Of a stretch of DNA of 64,000 nt, positions 54,680 through 63,123 are shown piece by piece. The notes beneath the pieces are model-generated. The model was given only the letters and a program-made list of their open reading frames with translations. It was not told the DNA's origin and did no database searches. Origin of the DNA: [Mycobacterium] nativiensis (lineage in GTDB: Bacteria > Actinomycetota > Actinomycetes > Mycobacteriales > Mycobacteriaceae); contig NZ_CP083986.1 of NCBI RefSeq assembly GCF_020172685.1, positions 2,848,294 to 2,912,293 of the forward strand, written 5' to 3'. A program made the translations under genes and the position numbers. The stretch's first letter is position 1; every line of letters starts with the position of its first letter.

Positions 54680-54828
54680 AGGGCCAGTGTGGCCCGCTTC
54701 GTGACGACGTGGGGCGCTTTCGCGGGCCCGGCAAAGGGCTCGCGGGGTTGTGCAAGAGGATTAGGCCCTTCGGTCTGGGAGCCGAATGACTGTGTCAGCG
54801 GGCCGCGGCCCTGGGTAGCCTCGGCCAG

Positions 54829-55104
54829 GTGGGTGACACCTCCAGGATCGACGCCTATACCGCTGCGCTGGCCGGCACGCAGACGGCCGAGGAGGCCTGC
54901 GAACGCCTGGCCGCTGCCGGATGCGCCGGGGCAGTCGAGGGCGACTCGGTCGTCGTCGACGACGGCGAGGTGAAGGCCAGCCCGTTCGAGGGTGTCAACA
55001 AGATCGGCGACAGTTTCTACCTCTGGTGCCTGCACGACCGCGATGGTGAACTCATCCGATGCACCCCGCGTGGACCGCACGGGAGTTGCCCTCCGCGGCA
55101 CTGA
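54829..55104 (+). CDS. Small hypothetical protein
   Basis: 91 residues from GTG 54829. The core TAEEACERLAAAGCAGAVEGDSVVVDDGEVKASPFEGVNKIGDSFYLWCLHDRDGELIRC reads as a compact alpha/beta domain. The antisense reading over the same bases is less protein-like. No family is recognised, and no Shine-Dalgarno is obvious. Confidence 0.45.
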   Translation: MGDTSRIDAYTAALAGTQTAEEACERLAAAGCAGAVEGDSVVVDDGEVKASPFEGVNKIGDSFYLWCLHDRDGELIRCTPRGPHGSCPPRH

Positions 55105-55491
55105 GCCGACGCAATTTCGCGGTATCGGACCCGGCAGACGCCATCGCCGACAACCTGGCCCACTTCACTGCCCGGTCGATGAACACCGGCTTCGCTGCGC
55201 CCTGCGCACCGCATCGCTTGTAGCAATTCGATTTGTCTCAGAGTGAGACATTGAAGCACCGAATCCGCGGATTAGATCTGTTGTGCATTAACCCATCCGG
55301 CACCCGGCCGGTACGCACGCAGGAGGCGCAATTTGAACGGGTAAGGCCCAACGAAGGCTATTGCCGCGCTGCTCTTCTCGGTTGACGGGGCCGACCTCAC
55401 GACCGAGTGGGCCATCAGCGCAATCGTCACCCCGTCAGACCTCCTGCTTGCCGGGTTATCTCTTCCAACCTCTACCAAAGGATTTCAGCAA
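55105..55491. other. Intergenic promoter region of the PEBP-GMC-ThDP operon
   Basis: About 390 bp without a credible gene. It holds the palindrome at 55235-55251, followed by 240 bp of probable leader with ttcgaaggctat-type AT-poor sequence. No terminator is seen. Confidence 0.45.
55235..55251. promoter_or_regulatory. Operator palindrome TGTCTCA-N3-TGAGACA
   Basis: A perfect 7-bp inverted repeat around GAG. Its core GTCTCA-N3-TGAGAC recurs with one change (TAAGAC) in front of mimA at 61254-61268. The palindrome has the size expected for a dimeric Fis-type or similar HTH regulator such as the AcoR-like MimR of known mim clusters. Confidence 0.65.
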
Positions 55492-56028
55492 ATGGCCGCA
55501 CGCCCGCCCCTACCTTTTGACTTCTTGCCCAAGGTGGCGACCTTCACCGTTACCAGTACGGAGATCACCGACGGCCAACCGATGCCCCAGCCTCAGGCAT
55601 CGGGGAAGTTCGGCGCCGGCGGCGAGGACTGCTCCCCGCACCTGTCCTGGTCCGGATTCCCCGCGGAGACCAAGAGTTTTGCCGTCACCTGCTATGACCC
55701 GGACGCTCCCACGCAAAGCGGGTTCTGGCACTGGGCCGTCGCGGACATCCCCGCCGATGTGACCGAACTGCCCAGCGGGCTGGGCCTTTTGGGGAAACGT
55801 GACTTCACCAACGGTGCGATCTCTCTGGCAAACGACGCCGGCCTCCCCGGCTATCTGGGGGCGGCTCCGCCGGCCGGCCACGGCCCGCACCGCTACATCT
55901 TCACCGTGCACGCCGTCGACGTCGAGAGCCTGGGCCTTCCTGCCGAGGCAACACCGGCATTCCTCGGCTTCAACCTGTTCAGCCACACCCTGGGGCGCGC
56001 GACCATCATCCCCACCTTCGAGCAGTAG
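55492..56028 (+). CDS. PEBP-family protein (YbhB/YbcL, Raf-kinase-inhibitor-like)
   Basis: 178 residues. The family signatures [36 protein letters not shown] and [15 protein letters not shown] are present. Cytoplasmic; the molecular role in bacteria is unclear. ATG 55492 follows caaaggatttcagcaa. It is the first gene of the catabolic cluster, 30 bp before the next. Confidence 0.88.
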   Translation: MAARPPLPFDFLPKVATFTVTSTEITDGQPMPQPQASGKFGAGGEDCSPHLSWSGFPAETKSFAVTCYDPDAPTQSGFWHWAVADIPADVTELPSGLGLLGKRDFTNGAISLANDAGLPGYLGAAPPAGHGPHRYIFTVHAVDVESLGLPAEATPAFLGFNLFSHTLGRATIIPTFEQ

Positions 56029-56058
56029 CCGCCTGACGACGAAACAAAGGTAGTAACG

Positions 56059-56523
56059 ATGACCAACCAGAAATTGGCGGATCAGAAAGCGTTGTTGTTC
56101 CAGGCGCTGGTTCCGACTGAAGCGGCGAACCTCGTGGCGTTGATGGAGAACATCGTGCCCCACCGGGATCCTGAACTCCGCGACATCGTCTTCTATACGG
56201 CCCTGTGCTTCGACGCCGGCTTGGCCACCGCCACGGCGTTGCGGGCAGAGGTACGGGATCTGTTCAAAGAACTCGACCAGCAGGCCCACACGAATGGAGC
56301 CGCCTCCTTCGCCGCGGCCCCGCCGGACGTCCAGAAATCATTGCTCACCGCGATCGAAGGCCGACCGATTTTTCAACAGCTCGTCTACGCCACGGTGTCG
56401 GACTTCTATAACCGTCACGCCGTCTGGCAGGCCATCGGTTATCCGGGCCTGGCCCAGCGGGATGGCAAGGGCTACATCAATCAGGGATTCGATGTCCTCG
56501 ATTGGGACGAGCCGACGAACTGA
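56059..56523 (+). CDS. Gluconate 2-dehydrogenase subunit 3-like protein
   Basis: 154 residues. The ending SDFYNRHAVWQAIGYPGLAQRDGKGYINQGFDVLDW fits the gluconate_2-dehydrogenase subunit 3 family, small partners of GMC-type membrane dehydrogenases. No Tat or other signal peptide is visible, unlike many family members, so the complex may be cytosolic. It directly precedes the GMC gene (48 bp gap). Confidence 0.75.
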   Translation: MTNQKLADQKALLFQALVPTEAANLVALMENIVPHRDPELRDIVFYTALCFDAGLATATALRAEVRDLFKELDQQAHTNGAASFAAAPPDVQKSLLTAIEGRPIFQQLVYATVSDFYNRHAVWQAIGYPGLAQRDGKGYINQGFDVLDWDEPTN

Positions 56524-56571
56524 TCACGACACGCTCGAACACATTGCTTGAGTATCGAAAGAAGGTGCCAC

Positions 56572-58170
56572 ATGGCTAGAACTGCACTCAAAGTACCCCT
56601 GGACGAGGCGGTAGAGGTCGTTGTGATCGGGACCGGAGCCGGGGGCGGCAACGTCATCCGTGAGCTCTGCCTCGCCGGCGTACGGGTGGTGGCCCTGGAG
56701 GCCGGTCCACGACTGGACGCCGACAACGACTTCGAGGAAGACGAAGTCGGGATGTACCACAAGCTGAGTTGGCTCGATCCGGTCGGCGTCACCGGAAAGG
56801 ACATCAGCGGAAGCGCGGCCTGGATCTGTAAAACGGTCGGGGGCAGCACGACGCACTGGGCAGGCGCCGCACTCCGGTGGCAGCCTCACGAGTTCAAGGC
56901 CAAGACCACTTACGGCGACGTCGAAGGCGCGGACCTCGTTGACTGGCCGATCGACTATGACACCCTCGCCCCTTACTACGACAAGGCCGAGAAGCTCCTT
57001 GGGGTGGCGGGCGCGGTCACCAAGCTGCCCGCGGGCAACACGAATTTCCTTGCCCTCAAGCGCGGAGCCGACGCCCTGGGAATCGACGCCCACGCCGGAA
57101 ACATCGCGATCACCACCGAGGACTACCAGGGTCGCGGTATCTGCACGCAACGCGGATATTGCTTTCAGGGCTGCCGCAATCAGGCCAAGTGGAGCAGCCT
57201 GTTCGAAGCGATCCCGACAGCCGAGGACACGGGCTGGCTCGACCTACGCCCCAACTGCCAGGCACTGAGCATCACGACCGATGACGATGGACGTGCCAGC
57301 GGCGTGGTGTACGCCGATCCGGACGGCAAGATCGTCGAGCAGAAGGCTCAGTACGTCGTGGTCGCGGGCAACAGCATCCAGACACCCCGACTGCTGCTCA
57401 ACTCGGCCACACCGCGCTTTCCCGACGGCCTGGCGAACGGCAGTGGCGCTGTGGGCCGCTATTACATGCGGCACCTGACGGCGTCCAGTTACGCCAAGTT
57501 CGACAAGCCGGTGCACGCCTACAAGGGCATCACAATGATGGGCATGGTCGATGCATGGCACGACAGCCAGCCCAAGGACCGCGGATTCGTCGGAGGATTC
57601 CACCTCGAGACGATCTTCCTCGGCCCGGCATTCACCGCCGTCTTCGTCGCCCCCGGTCCGCTGACATCGACCAGCGGCAGCCGTGCTCTGTGGGGCGAGG
57701 AACTGGCCGACATGATGGAGTCGTACACCCATCTCGCCGGCCTGTGGATCGTCGGCGAAGACATGCCCCAGGCAGACAACCGAGTCACGGTCGACCCGGA
57801 CCACAAGGACCAGTTCGGCATGCCGATTCCGGTGGTCAACTACGCCGACCACGCCAACGACACGGCTATGCGTGAATTCGCCTGGGGCAAATCCCGCGAG
57901 CTCTACACCGCCGGTGGGGCAACCACCGTATGGGACACGCCCCCGTACCCGGCGACGCACAACCTGGGCACCTGCCGGATGGGGTCGGACCCCGCCACCT
58001 CGGTGGTCAACGAGTACGGACAGGCCCACGAGGTCCCAAACCTGTTCATCGCCGACGGCAGCGTGTTCCCGACGAGCGGGTCGGAGAACCCCACGCTCAC
58101 CATCAGCGCCCTGGCGATCCGCCAGGCGGAATACATCACCTCGGTGATGGCTGAGGAAATGTCGGGGTAG
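56572..58170 (+). CDS. GMC-family FAD oxidoreductase (alcohol/polyol dehydrogenase type)
   Basis: 532 residues from ATG 56572 behind gaaagaaggtgccac. FAD motif EVVVIGTGAGGGNVIRELCLAGVRVVALEAG at residues 15-45; GGSTTHWAG in the middle; the C-terminal GMC signature HNLGTCRMGSDPATSVVNEYGQAHEVPNLFIADGSVFPTSGSENPTLTISALAIR. The upstream subunit 3-like gene points to the gluconate/sorbitol dehydrogenase subtype. In this setting the substrate could be an alcohol formed by the monooxygenase (2-propanol, acetol), which is inference. Confidence 0.88.
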   Translation: MARTALKVPLDEAVEVVVIGTGAGGGNVIRELCLAGVRVVALEAGPRLDADNDFEEDEVGMYHKLSWLDPVGVTGKDISGSAAWICKTVGGSTTHWAGAALRWQPHEFKAKTTYGDVEGADLVDWPIDYDTLAPYYDKAEKLLGVAGAVTKLPAGNTNFLALKRGADALGIDAHAGNIAITTEDYQGRGICTQRGYCFQGCRNQAKWSSLFEAIPTAEDTGWLDLRPNCQALSITTDDDGRASGVVYADPDGKIVEQKAQYVVVAGNSIQTPRLLLNSATPRFPDGLANGSGAVGRYYMRHLTASSYAKFDKPVHAYKGITMMGMVDAWHDSQPKDRGFVGGFHLETIFLGPAFTAVFVAPGPLTSTSGSRALWGEELADMMESYTHLAGLWIVGEDMPQADNRVTVDPDHKDQFGMPIPVVNYADHANDTAMREFAWGKSRELYTAGGATTVWDTPPYPATHNLGTCRMGSDPATSVVNEYGQAHEVPNLFIADGSVFPTSGSENPTLTISALAIRQAEYITSVMAEEMSG

Positions 58171-58172
58171 CC

Positions 58173-58580
58173 ATGGGGTGCACAGACCGGTGCGGGAGAC
58201 CGACGGCACGCACTGAGCTTCCGGTACGGGTGTTTCACAACTTCAACGAGGAGCCCGCCCCGTTCCATGCCGATGACCAGTTTCGTCAGGTGGCGAAGTT
58301 CGGCGTCAGCATGGATGCCGACGCGACACCCGACGCCATCCAGACGTTGTTGGCGTTCGTGGCCGATCAACTCAATCGCGATGCGCCGAGCGCGCATTGG
58401 GGGAAGGACCGCCGGTTTCGGCGCGACCACACCCTGTCGGTCGGAGACGTCGTCGCCATCGGCGACCAGGCCTGGGCACATGAGCGCACGGGTTGGCGGC
58501 GCGTGACACTGCTGGACGACCAGATCTGGGTGGAGGTAGGGCGCACCAGAAGCGGAGATCCGCTGCTGTCCCGGGTGTGA
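58173..58580 (+). CDS. Hypothetical protein between GMC and ThDP genes
   Basis: 135 residues from ATG 58173, two bases after the GMC stop. Content: RVFHNFNEEPAPFHADDQFRQVAKFGVSMDADATPDAIQTLLAFVADQLN and a beta-rich end (LSVGDVVAIGDQAWAHERTGWRRVTLLDDQIWVEV). It is tightly inside the operon. No family is recognised. Confidence 0.65.
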   Translation: MGCTDRCGRPTARTELPVRVFHNFNEEPAPFHADDQFRQVAKFGVSMDADATPDAIQTLLAFVADQLNRDAPSAHWGKDRRFRRDHTLSVGDVVAIGDQAWAHERTGWRRVTLLDDQIWVEVGRTRSGDPLLSRV

Positions 58581-58592
58581 GAACAACACCCG

Positions 58593-60878
58593 ATGACCGA
58601 CCCGCTGACCGAAGTCGAACAAAGAGTGCTGTGGCTGTCCACCGCGATGATCCATCACGCCAATCGGATTCGCCCTAATCCGTCTGGGATCAAGGTCGGC
58701 GGTCACCAGGCGTCGTGCGCGTCGATGGTGACGATCATGACGTCGCTGTGGTTCGACCAGTTGGGCCCGGATGATCGGGTCTCGGTGAAACCGCATGCCG
58801 CTCCGGTGCTCCACGCGATCAACTGCCTGCTGGGCAATCTCGATCCGAAGTACCTGACGACACTGCGTGAATTCGGCGGCCTGCAGTCCTACCCCAGCCG
58901 GCACAAGGACCCGGATCCGGCCGACTACGCCACCGGTTCGGTGGGCATCGGCGCCACCGCACCGATCTGGGGCGCCGTCGCCCGGCGCTACGTCAACACG
59001 GTCAGCGGTCAGACCGGCTCAGGCCGGCAGTACTCCCTGGTCGGAGACGCTGAGTTGGACGAGGGTGCGGTGTGGGAGGCGATCATCGATCCCGCGACCG
59101 CAGAACTCGGCGAAGTCGTGTGGATCGTCGACCTGAATCGGCAGTCGCTGGACCGCGTAGTTCCCAGTATCGCCGCGGGGCGACTGGAGGCGATGTTCGC
59201 CGCCGCAGGCTGGCAGGTCATCGTGGTGACGTTCGGAAGACTGTTGCGGAAGCTGTTCGCGCAACCCGGCGGACCGGCATTGCGCACCCGGCTGCTCGAA
59301 ATGCCCAATCCCGAATACCAGCGGCTACTGCGCTGCAGCCCGGCGACATTGCGCGTCCGGTTGCCCGGCGTCGGGGCCGAAGCCGCTGAGATCACGCGAC
59401 TGATCGCCGATCTCGACGATGCCACCCTCGCCGGCGCGATCAGCAATCTCGGCGGCCATGACCTTCAGGAGCTCCGCGCCGCCTACGCCCAGATCGACGA
59501 TGCGCGACCGACGGTCATCATCGCCTACACCGTGAAGGGCTACGGACTGCCCTCCCAGGGGCATCCGCAGAACCATTCCTCGCTGCTGACGGTCGAGCAA
59601 TTTCACCGGCTGGCTGCCGATCTCGGCACGAACCCCGATAAGCCCTGGGAACTTTTCGAACCGGACTCCCCCGCCGGACGCCTCTGCGCCGCGGCCTCGG
59701 CACGGTTGCACCGCAACGAGCCTGACCACGTCGCACCGCCGACGGTGCCCACCGATATCGGCCGAACACCGAAAGGCATCTCGACGACACAAGCCGCGCT
59801 GGGACGAGTCCTCCTCGACTTGACCCGGGAGGCGCCGCAGGTAGCCCGGCGGGTTGTCACGGTCAGCCCAGATGTCAGTTCCTCGACCAATCTGGCCGGA
59901 TGGCTGAACAAGGTAGGTGTGTGGTCGCCGACCGAACGACAGGACTGGTTCGCCGACGACCCGGAAACCATCATGCATTGGCGCGAGAAACCCACCGGCC
60001 AACACATCGAGCTCGGTATCGCCGAGGTCAACCTGGTGGGGCTGATCAGCGAGCTCGGCACCACCTGGAGCCGGTGGGGCCAAGCCCTTTTACCCATTGG
60101 TGTCCTCTACGACCCGTTCGTCGAACGAGCACTCGAGCCATGGTCGTTCGGCATCTACGCCGGCGGTCAATCGATCCTGGTGGGCACGCCCTCCGGAGTC
60201 AGCCTGGCCCCGGAGGGCGGTGCGCATCAGTCGATCAAGACACCGTCGATCGGAATCGAGCAACCCGGTTGTGTCAGCTACGAGCCGGCGTTCGGCATCG
60301 AGGTGGAATGGACTCTGTTGGAGGCCATTTCGCGGCTGGGCCGTCACGATGGCAGCTCGTCGTATCTTCGGCTGTCCACCCGCCCGGTCGACCAGACCCT
60401 GGCTGCCGTGCCGCCGGATCCGGCCGCCCGAGAGCGACGCCGGCGCCAGGTGTTGGCCGGCGCCTACACGCTGCGCCCCGCCGAACGCCCGCATGTGCAA
60501 CTGGTCGGGATGGGGGCCATGATCACCGAAGCCCTCCGAGCAGCGGATCGGCTGGCTGAGTCGGGGGTCCGCGCCGAAGTGGTCTGCGTAACCAGTCCGA
60601 GCCGATTGTTTGAGGCGACCCAGGCCCGCCGCGGCCTATGCGACGCTCCGACCTGGGTTCTCGATCAGGTCTTCCCCGCCTCGCGGTCGGCACCGATGGT
60701 GACGGTGCTCGACGGCCATCCGCACACCCTGTCCTTCCTGGCCACGGTCAACCGCGTACCGGGTGTGGCCTTGGGCGCCACCAGGTTCGGCCAGTCGGGC
60801 GACCTCGACGACGTCTACCGGTATCACGGCATAGACACCGATTCCGTGGTTCGCGCCGCACTCGACGCAATCGGGTGA
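58593..60878 (+). CDS. ThDP-dependent transketolase / pyruvate dehydrogenase E1-like enzyme
   Basis: 761 residues. The N-terminal half binds thiamin diphosphate (GDAELDEGAVWEAIIDPATAELGEVVWIVDLNRQSLD, the GDG-N motif) and has GGHQASCASMVTIMTSLW. The C-terminal half carries the transketolase pyrimidine-binding domain (GQHIELGIAEVNLVGLISELGTTWSRWGQALLPIGVLYDPFVERALEPW) and a transketolase C-domain. It resembles the homodimeric AceE family but is shorter (AceE about 900). No lipoyl partner is nearby, so it may act as a carboligase or ketoacid/acetol enzyme. The exact reaction is unknown. Confidence 0.8.
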   Translation: MTDPLTEVEQRVLWLSTAMIHHANRIRPNPSGIKVGGHQASCASMVTIMTSLWFDQLGPDDRVSVKPHAAPVLHAINCLLGNLDPKYLTTLREFGGLQSYPSRHKDPDPADYATGSVGIGATAPIWGAVARRYVNTVSGQTGSGRQYSLVGDAELDEGAVWEAIIDPATAELGEVVWIVDLNRQSLDRVVPSIAAGRLEAMFAAAGWQVIVVTFGRLLRKLFAQPGGPALRTRLLEMPNPEYQRLLRCSPATLRVRLPGVGAEAAEITRLIADLDDATLAGAISNLGGHDLQELRAAYAQIDDARPTVIIAYTVKGYGLPSQGHPQNHSSLLTVEQFHRLAADLGTNPDKPWELFEPDSPAGRLCAAASARLHRNEPDHVAPPTVPTDIGRTPKGISTTQAALGRVLLDLTREAPQVARRVVTVSPDVSSSTNLAGWLNKVGVWSPTERQDWFADDPETIMHWREKPTGQHIELGIAEVNLVGLISELGTTWSRWGQALLPIGVLYDPFVERALEPWSFGIYAGGQSILVGTPSGVSLAPEGGAHQSIKTPSIGIEQPGCVSYEPAFGIEVEWTLLEAISRLGRHDGSSSYLRLSTRPVDQTLAAVPPDPAARERRRRQVLAGAYTLRPAERPHVQLVGMGAMITEALRAADRLAESGVRAEVVCVTSPSRLFEATQARRGLCDAPTWVLDQVFPASRSAPMVTVLDGHPHTLSFLATVNRVPGVALGATRFGQSGDLDDVYRYHGIDTDSVVRAALDAIG

Positions 60879-60896
60879 CGCCGGCTCCCTGAGCGG

Positions 60897-61154
60897 TCAG
60901 GCCGGCGGTATCGGGTTGGGCAGCATGCGTTCGCGCAGGGCCGCCAGCTCCTCGTCACGACGCCGGGTGCTGTGGGCGTCGGGTATGGCAGACGGGACGA
61001 TGCCCAGCGCACTCAGCAGTTCACCTGCGGGTTTTGAGGGGTCCCGCTGACCGATCACGGGCACCAGGCCATGTTCGGCCAAATGCGTGAACACCAGATT
61101 GACGATCGTCCAGGGGTTGTACGCGACTGATAATGATTCCGCCGGCATGTTCAC
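60897..61154 (-). CDS. Small conserved-looking protein, divergent from mimA
   Basis: 85 residues from GTG 61154, with GGAGG seven bases upstream. Sequence VNMPAESLSVAYNPWTIVNLVFTHLAEHGLVPVIGQRDPSKPAGELLSALGIVPSAIPDAHSTRRRDEELAALRERML. It is convergent with the ThDP gene and divergent from mimA, sharing its regulatory region. No family is recognised. Confidence 0.6.
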   Translation of the reverse strand: MNMPAESLSVAYNPWTIVNLVFTHLAEHGLVPVIGQRDPSKPAGELLSALGIVPSAIPDAHSTRRRDEELAALRERMLPNPIPPA

Positions 61155-61253
61155 GAGCACACCTCCATTGATAGCTTCTCGCCGGCGGTACGGCCCATAG
61201 CAGCCACTGCGCGGCAACGCTTTCACGTTAGGCCTCTGAACAAGGTGAGCGAC

Positions 61254-61268
61254 GTCTCATATTAAGAC
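61254..61268. promoter_or_regulatory. Operator palindrome upstream of mimA
   Basis: GTCTCA-TAT-TAAGAC matches the 55236-55250 site at every arm position but one. It lies inside a longer imperfect dyad (GAGCG...CGCTC, 61247-61272). It sits about 95 bp before the mimA start, where an activator would bind. Confidence 0.65.
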
Positions 61269-61309
61269 GCTCGAACAGCAAGCCTTCCTGCACTCTGATC
61301 CCGGTAGAC

Positions 61310-61330
61310 GTGAGCGGACTACGCGCTCAC
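61310..61330. promoter_or_regulatory. Second inverted repeat in the mimA leader
   Basis: GTGAGCG-GACTACG-CGCTCAC, perfect 7-bp arms, about 32 bp before mimA. It could be an RNA hairpin in the leader or a second operator (half-site GTGAGCG also occurs at 61245). Confidence 0.45.
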
Positions 61331-61362
61331 CGACTACAGCCCAATCAATAAAAGGAGAGGCG

Positions 61363-63036
61363 ATGACACGTCAAAGCGTGGCGAGGGCTCACCAGAAGAT
61401 CCAAGAGTTGTCCTGGGACCCCCTGTATCACGAGCCGGTGTCGCAGTACGGAACCGACTACAAGTTCCACAAGGCAAACAAAAAGGATCCTCTCAAGCAG
61501 GTGTTGCGGTCCTACTTCCCGATGCAGGAGGAAAAGGACCACCGCGTCTACGGAGCTGCCGACGGGGCTATCCGCGGCAACATGTTCCGTCAGGTGCAGG
61601 AGCGCTGGATGGAGTGGCAGAAACTGTTCCTGTCGATCATCCCGCTGCCGGAGATCTCGGCGGCGCGCGCCATGCCACTGCTGGTGGATGCGGTCCCGAA
61701 CCCCGAACTGCACAACACGCTCGCGATTCAGATGATCGACGAGGTGCGGCACTCGACGATTCAGCAGAATCTGAAGCGCATTTACATGAACAACTACATC
61801 GACCCGGCCGGCTTCAATTCAAGCCTCCGGTGCTTCCAAAACAACTACGCCGGTACCATCGGGCGCCAGTTCGCGGAGGGATTCATCACCGGTGATGCGA
61901 TCACGGCGGCCAATATCTACCTTCAGCTCGTCGCTGAAACGGCGTTCACCAACGTGCTGTTCGTCGCAATGCCCGGGGAGGCGGCCGCCAACGGTGACTA
62001 CCTGCTTCCCACGGTGTTCCACTCGGTGCAGTCCGACGAATCGCGCCACATCAGCAACGGCTACGCCACACTGCTGATGGCGCTGTCCGACGAGGACAAC
62101 CGCGAACTGCTCGAGCGCGACCTGCGCTACGCATGGTGGAACAACCACTGCGTCGTCGACGCGGCGATCGGCACCTTCATCGAGTACGGCACCAAGGACC
62201 GGCGCAAGGACCGGGAAAGCTACGCCGAGATGTGGCGCCGGTGGATCTACGACGACTACTACCGCAGCTACCTCGTTCCGCTCGAAAAGTACGGCCTGAA
62301 GATTCCGCACGATGTGGTCGAGGAGTCCTGGAACCGCATCTGGAACAAGGGCTACATCCACGAGACCGCGCAGTTCTTCGCGACCGGCTGGATGTGGAAC
62401 TACTGGCGTATCGACCCGATGACCGACAAGGACTTCGAGTGGTTCGAGTACAAGTACCCGGGCTGGTACGACAAGTACGGCGTCTGGTGGGAGAACTACG
62501 CTCGCCTGTCGAAGCCGCGCGGAAATCTGCCGATCGCCTACGAGCCGGTGAACTACTACTACCCGCATCGCTGCTGGACCTGCATGGTCCCCTGCATGAT
62601 CCGCGAGGACATGGTCTGCGAGAAGGTCGACGATCAGTGGCGCACCTACTGCTCGGAGACCTGCTACTGGACGGACTCGGTCGCCTTCCGGCCCACCTAC
62701 AACGGGCGTGAGACCCCGAACATGGGTCAGCTGACGGGTGCCCGCGAATGGGAAACCCTCTACCACGGGTGGAACAACGCCGACCTGATGGCCGACGGCG
62801 GGTATGTGCGTGCAGACGGCAAGACCTGCACCGCGCAGCCCCACCTGAGCCTCGACCCGAAGGACATGTGGACGCTCGACGACATCCGCAAGGCCCCGCC
62901 TGCCGCCAGTCCGAACGTCGCGATCAATGAGATGACCGACGCCGAGCGCGACTTGTGGGCACAGGATTACAGACTCGGTGGCCCCGGTGGTCGCTACGCC
63001 GAGCCGGCAGTCCCAGGCGCGAAGCGCACCGCGTAG
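61363..63036 (+). CDS. mimA: Propane 2-monooxygenase-type hydroxylase large subunit
   Basis: 557 residues, the size of MimA/PrmA. Carboxylate-bridged di-iron ligands are visible: Glu near residue 84 (RWMEWQ), Glu127-x-x-His130 (DEVRH), Glu near 192 (LVAETAF) and Glu226-x-x-His229 (DESRH). A Cys-rich C-terminal segment (CWTCMVPCM, CSETCYW) follows. These soluble monooxygenases hydroxylate propane at C2 and in mycobacteria also acetone and phenol. ATG 61363 follows aaaaggagaggcg. The small subunit and coupling protein should lie beyond the window. Confidence 0.93.
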   Translation: MTRQSVARAHQKIQELSWDPLYHEPVSQYGTDYKFHKANKKDPLKQVLRSYFPMQEEKDHRVYGAADGAIRGNMFRQVQERWMEWQKLFLSIIPLPEISAARAMPLLVDAVPNPELHNTLAIQMIDEVRHSTIQQNLKRIYMNNYIDPAGFNSSLRCFQNNYAGTIGRQFAEGFITGDAITAANIYLQLVAETAFTNVLFVAMPGEAAANGDYLLPTVFHSVQSDESRHISNGYATLLMALSDEDNRELLERDLRYAWWNNHCVVDAAIGTFIEYGTKDRRKDRESYAEMWRRWIYDDYYRSYLVPLEKYGLKIPHDVVEESWNRIWNKGYIHETAQFFATGWMWNYWRIDPMTDKDFEWFEYKYPGWYDKYGVWWENYARLSKPRGNLPIAYEPVNYYYPHRCWTCMVPCMIREDMVCEKVDDQWRTYCSETCYWTDSVAFRPTYNGRETPNMGQLTGAREWETLYHGWNNADLMADGGYVRADGKTCTAQPHLSLDPKDMWTLDDIRKAPPAASPNVAINEMTDAERDLWAQDYRLGGPGGRYAEPAVPGAKRTA

Positions 63037-63048
63037 CGGTTCCACGAC

Positions 63049-63093
63049 GGGGAGGGATGTCTCGGCTACAGCGCGGGCCGAACATCCCTCCCC
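63049..63093 (+). other. Intercistronic hairpin between mimA and mimB
   Basis: GGGGAGGGATGT pairs perfectly with ACATCCCTCCCC (12 bp), and the loop adds TCGGC / GCCGA. No T-run follows, so it is more likely an mRNA-processing or stability element setting different levels of hydroxylase and reductase than a terminator. Confidence 0.6.
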
Positions 63094-63123
63094 CCTGGGC
63101 CGCACAAATCAAAGGAGAAAATA

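Noticed and set aside
54676..55101. 141-residue minus-strand frame over the 54829 gene
   Set aside because: Its N-terminal half is plausible but the C-terminal half runs into the decarboxylase promoter region with Arg/Pro-rich sequence; the plus-strand reading is more compact. Both remain weak.
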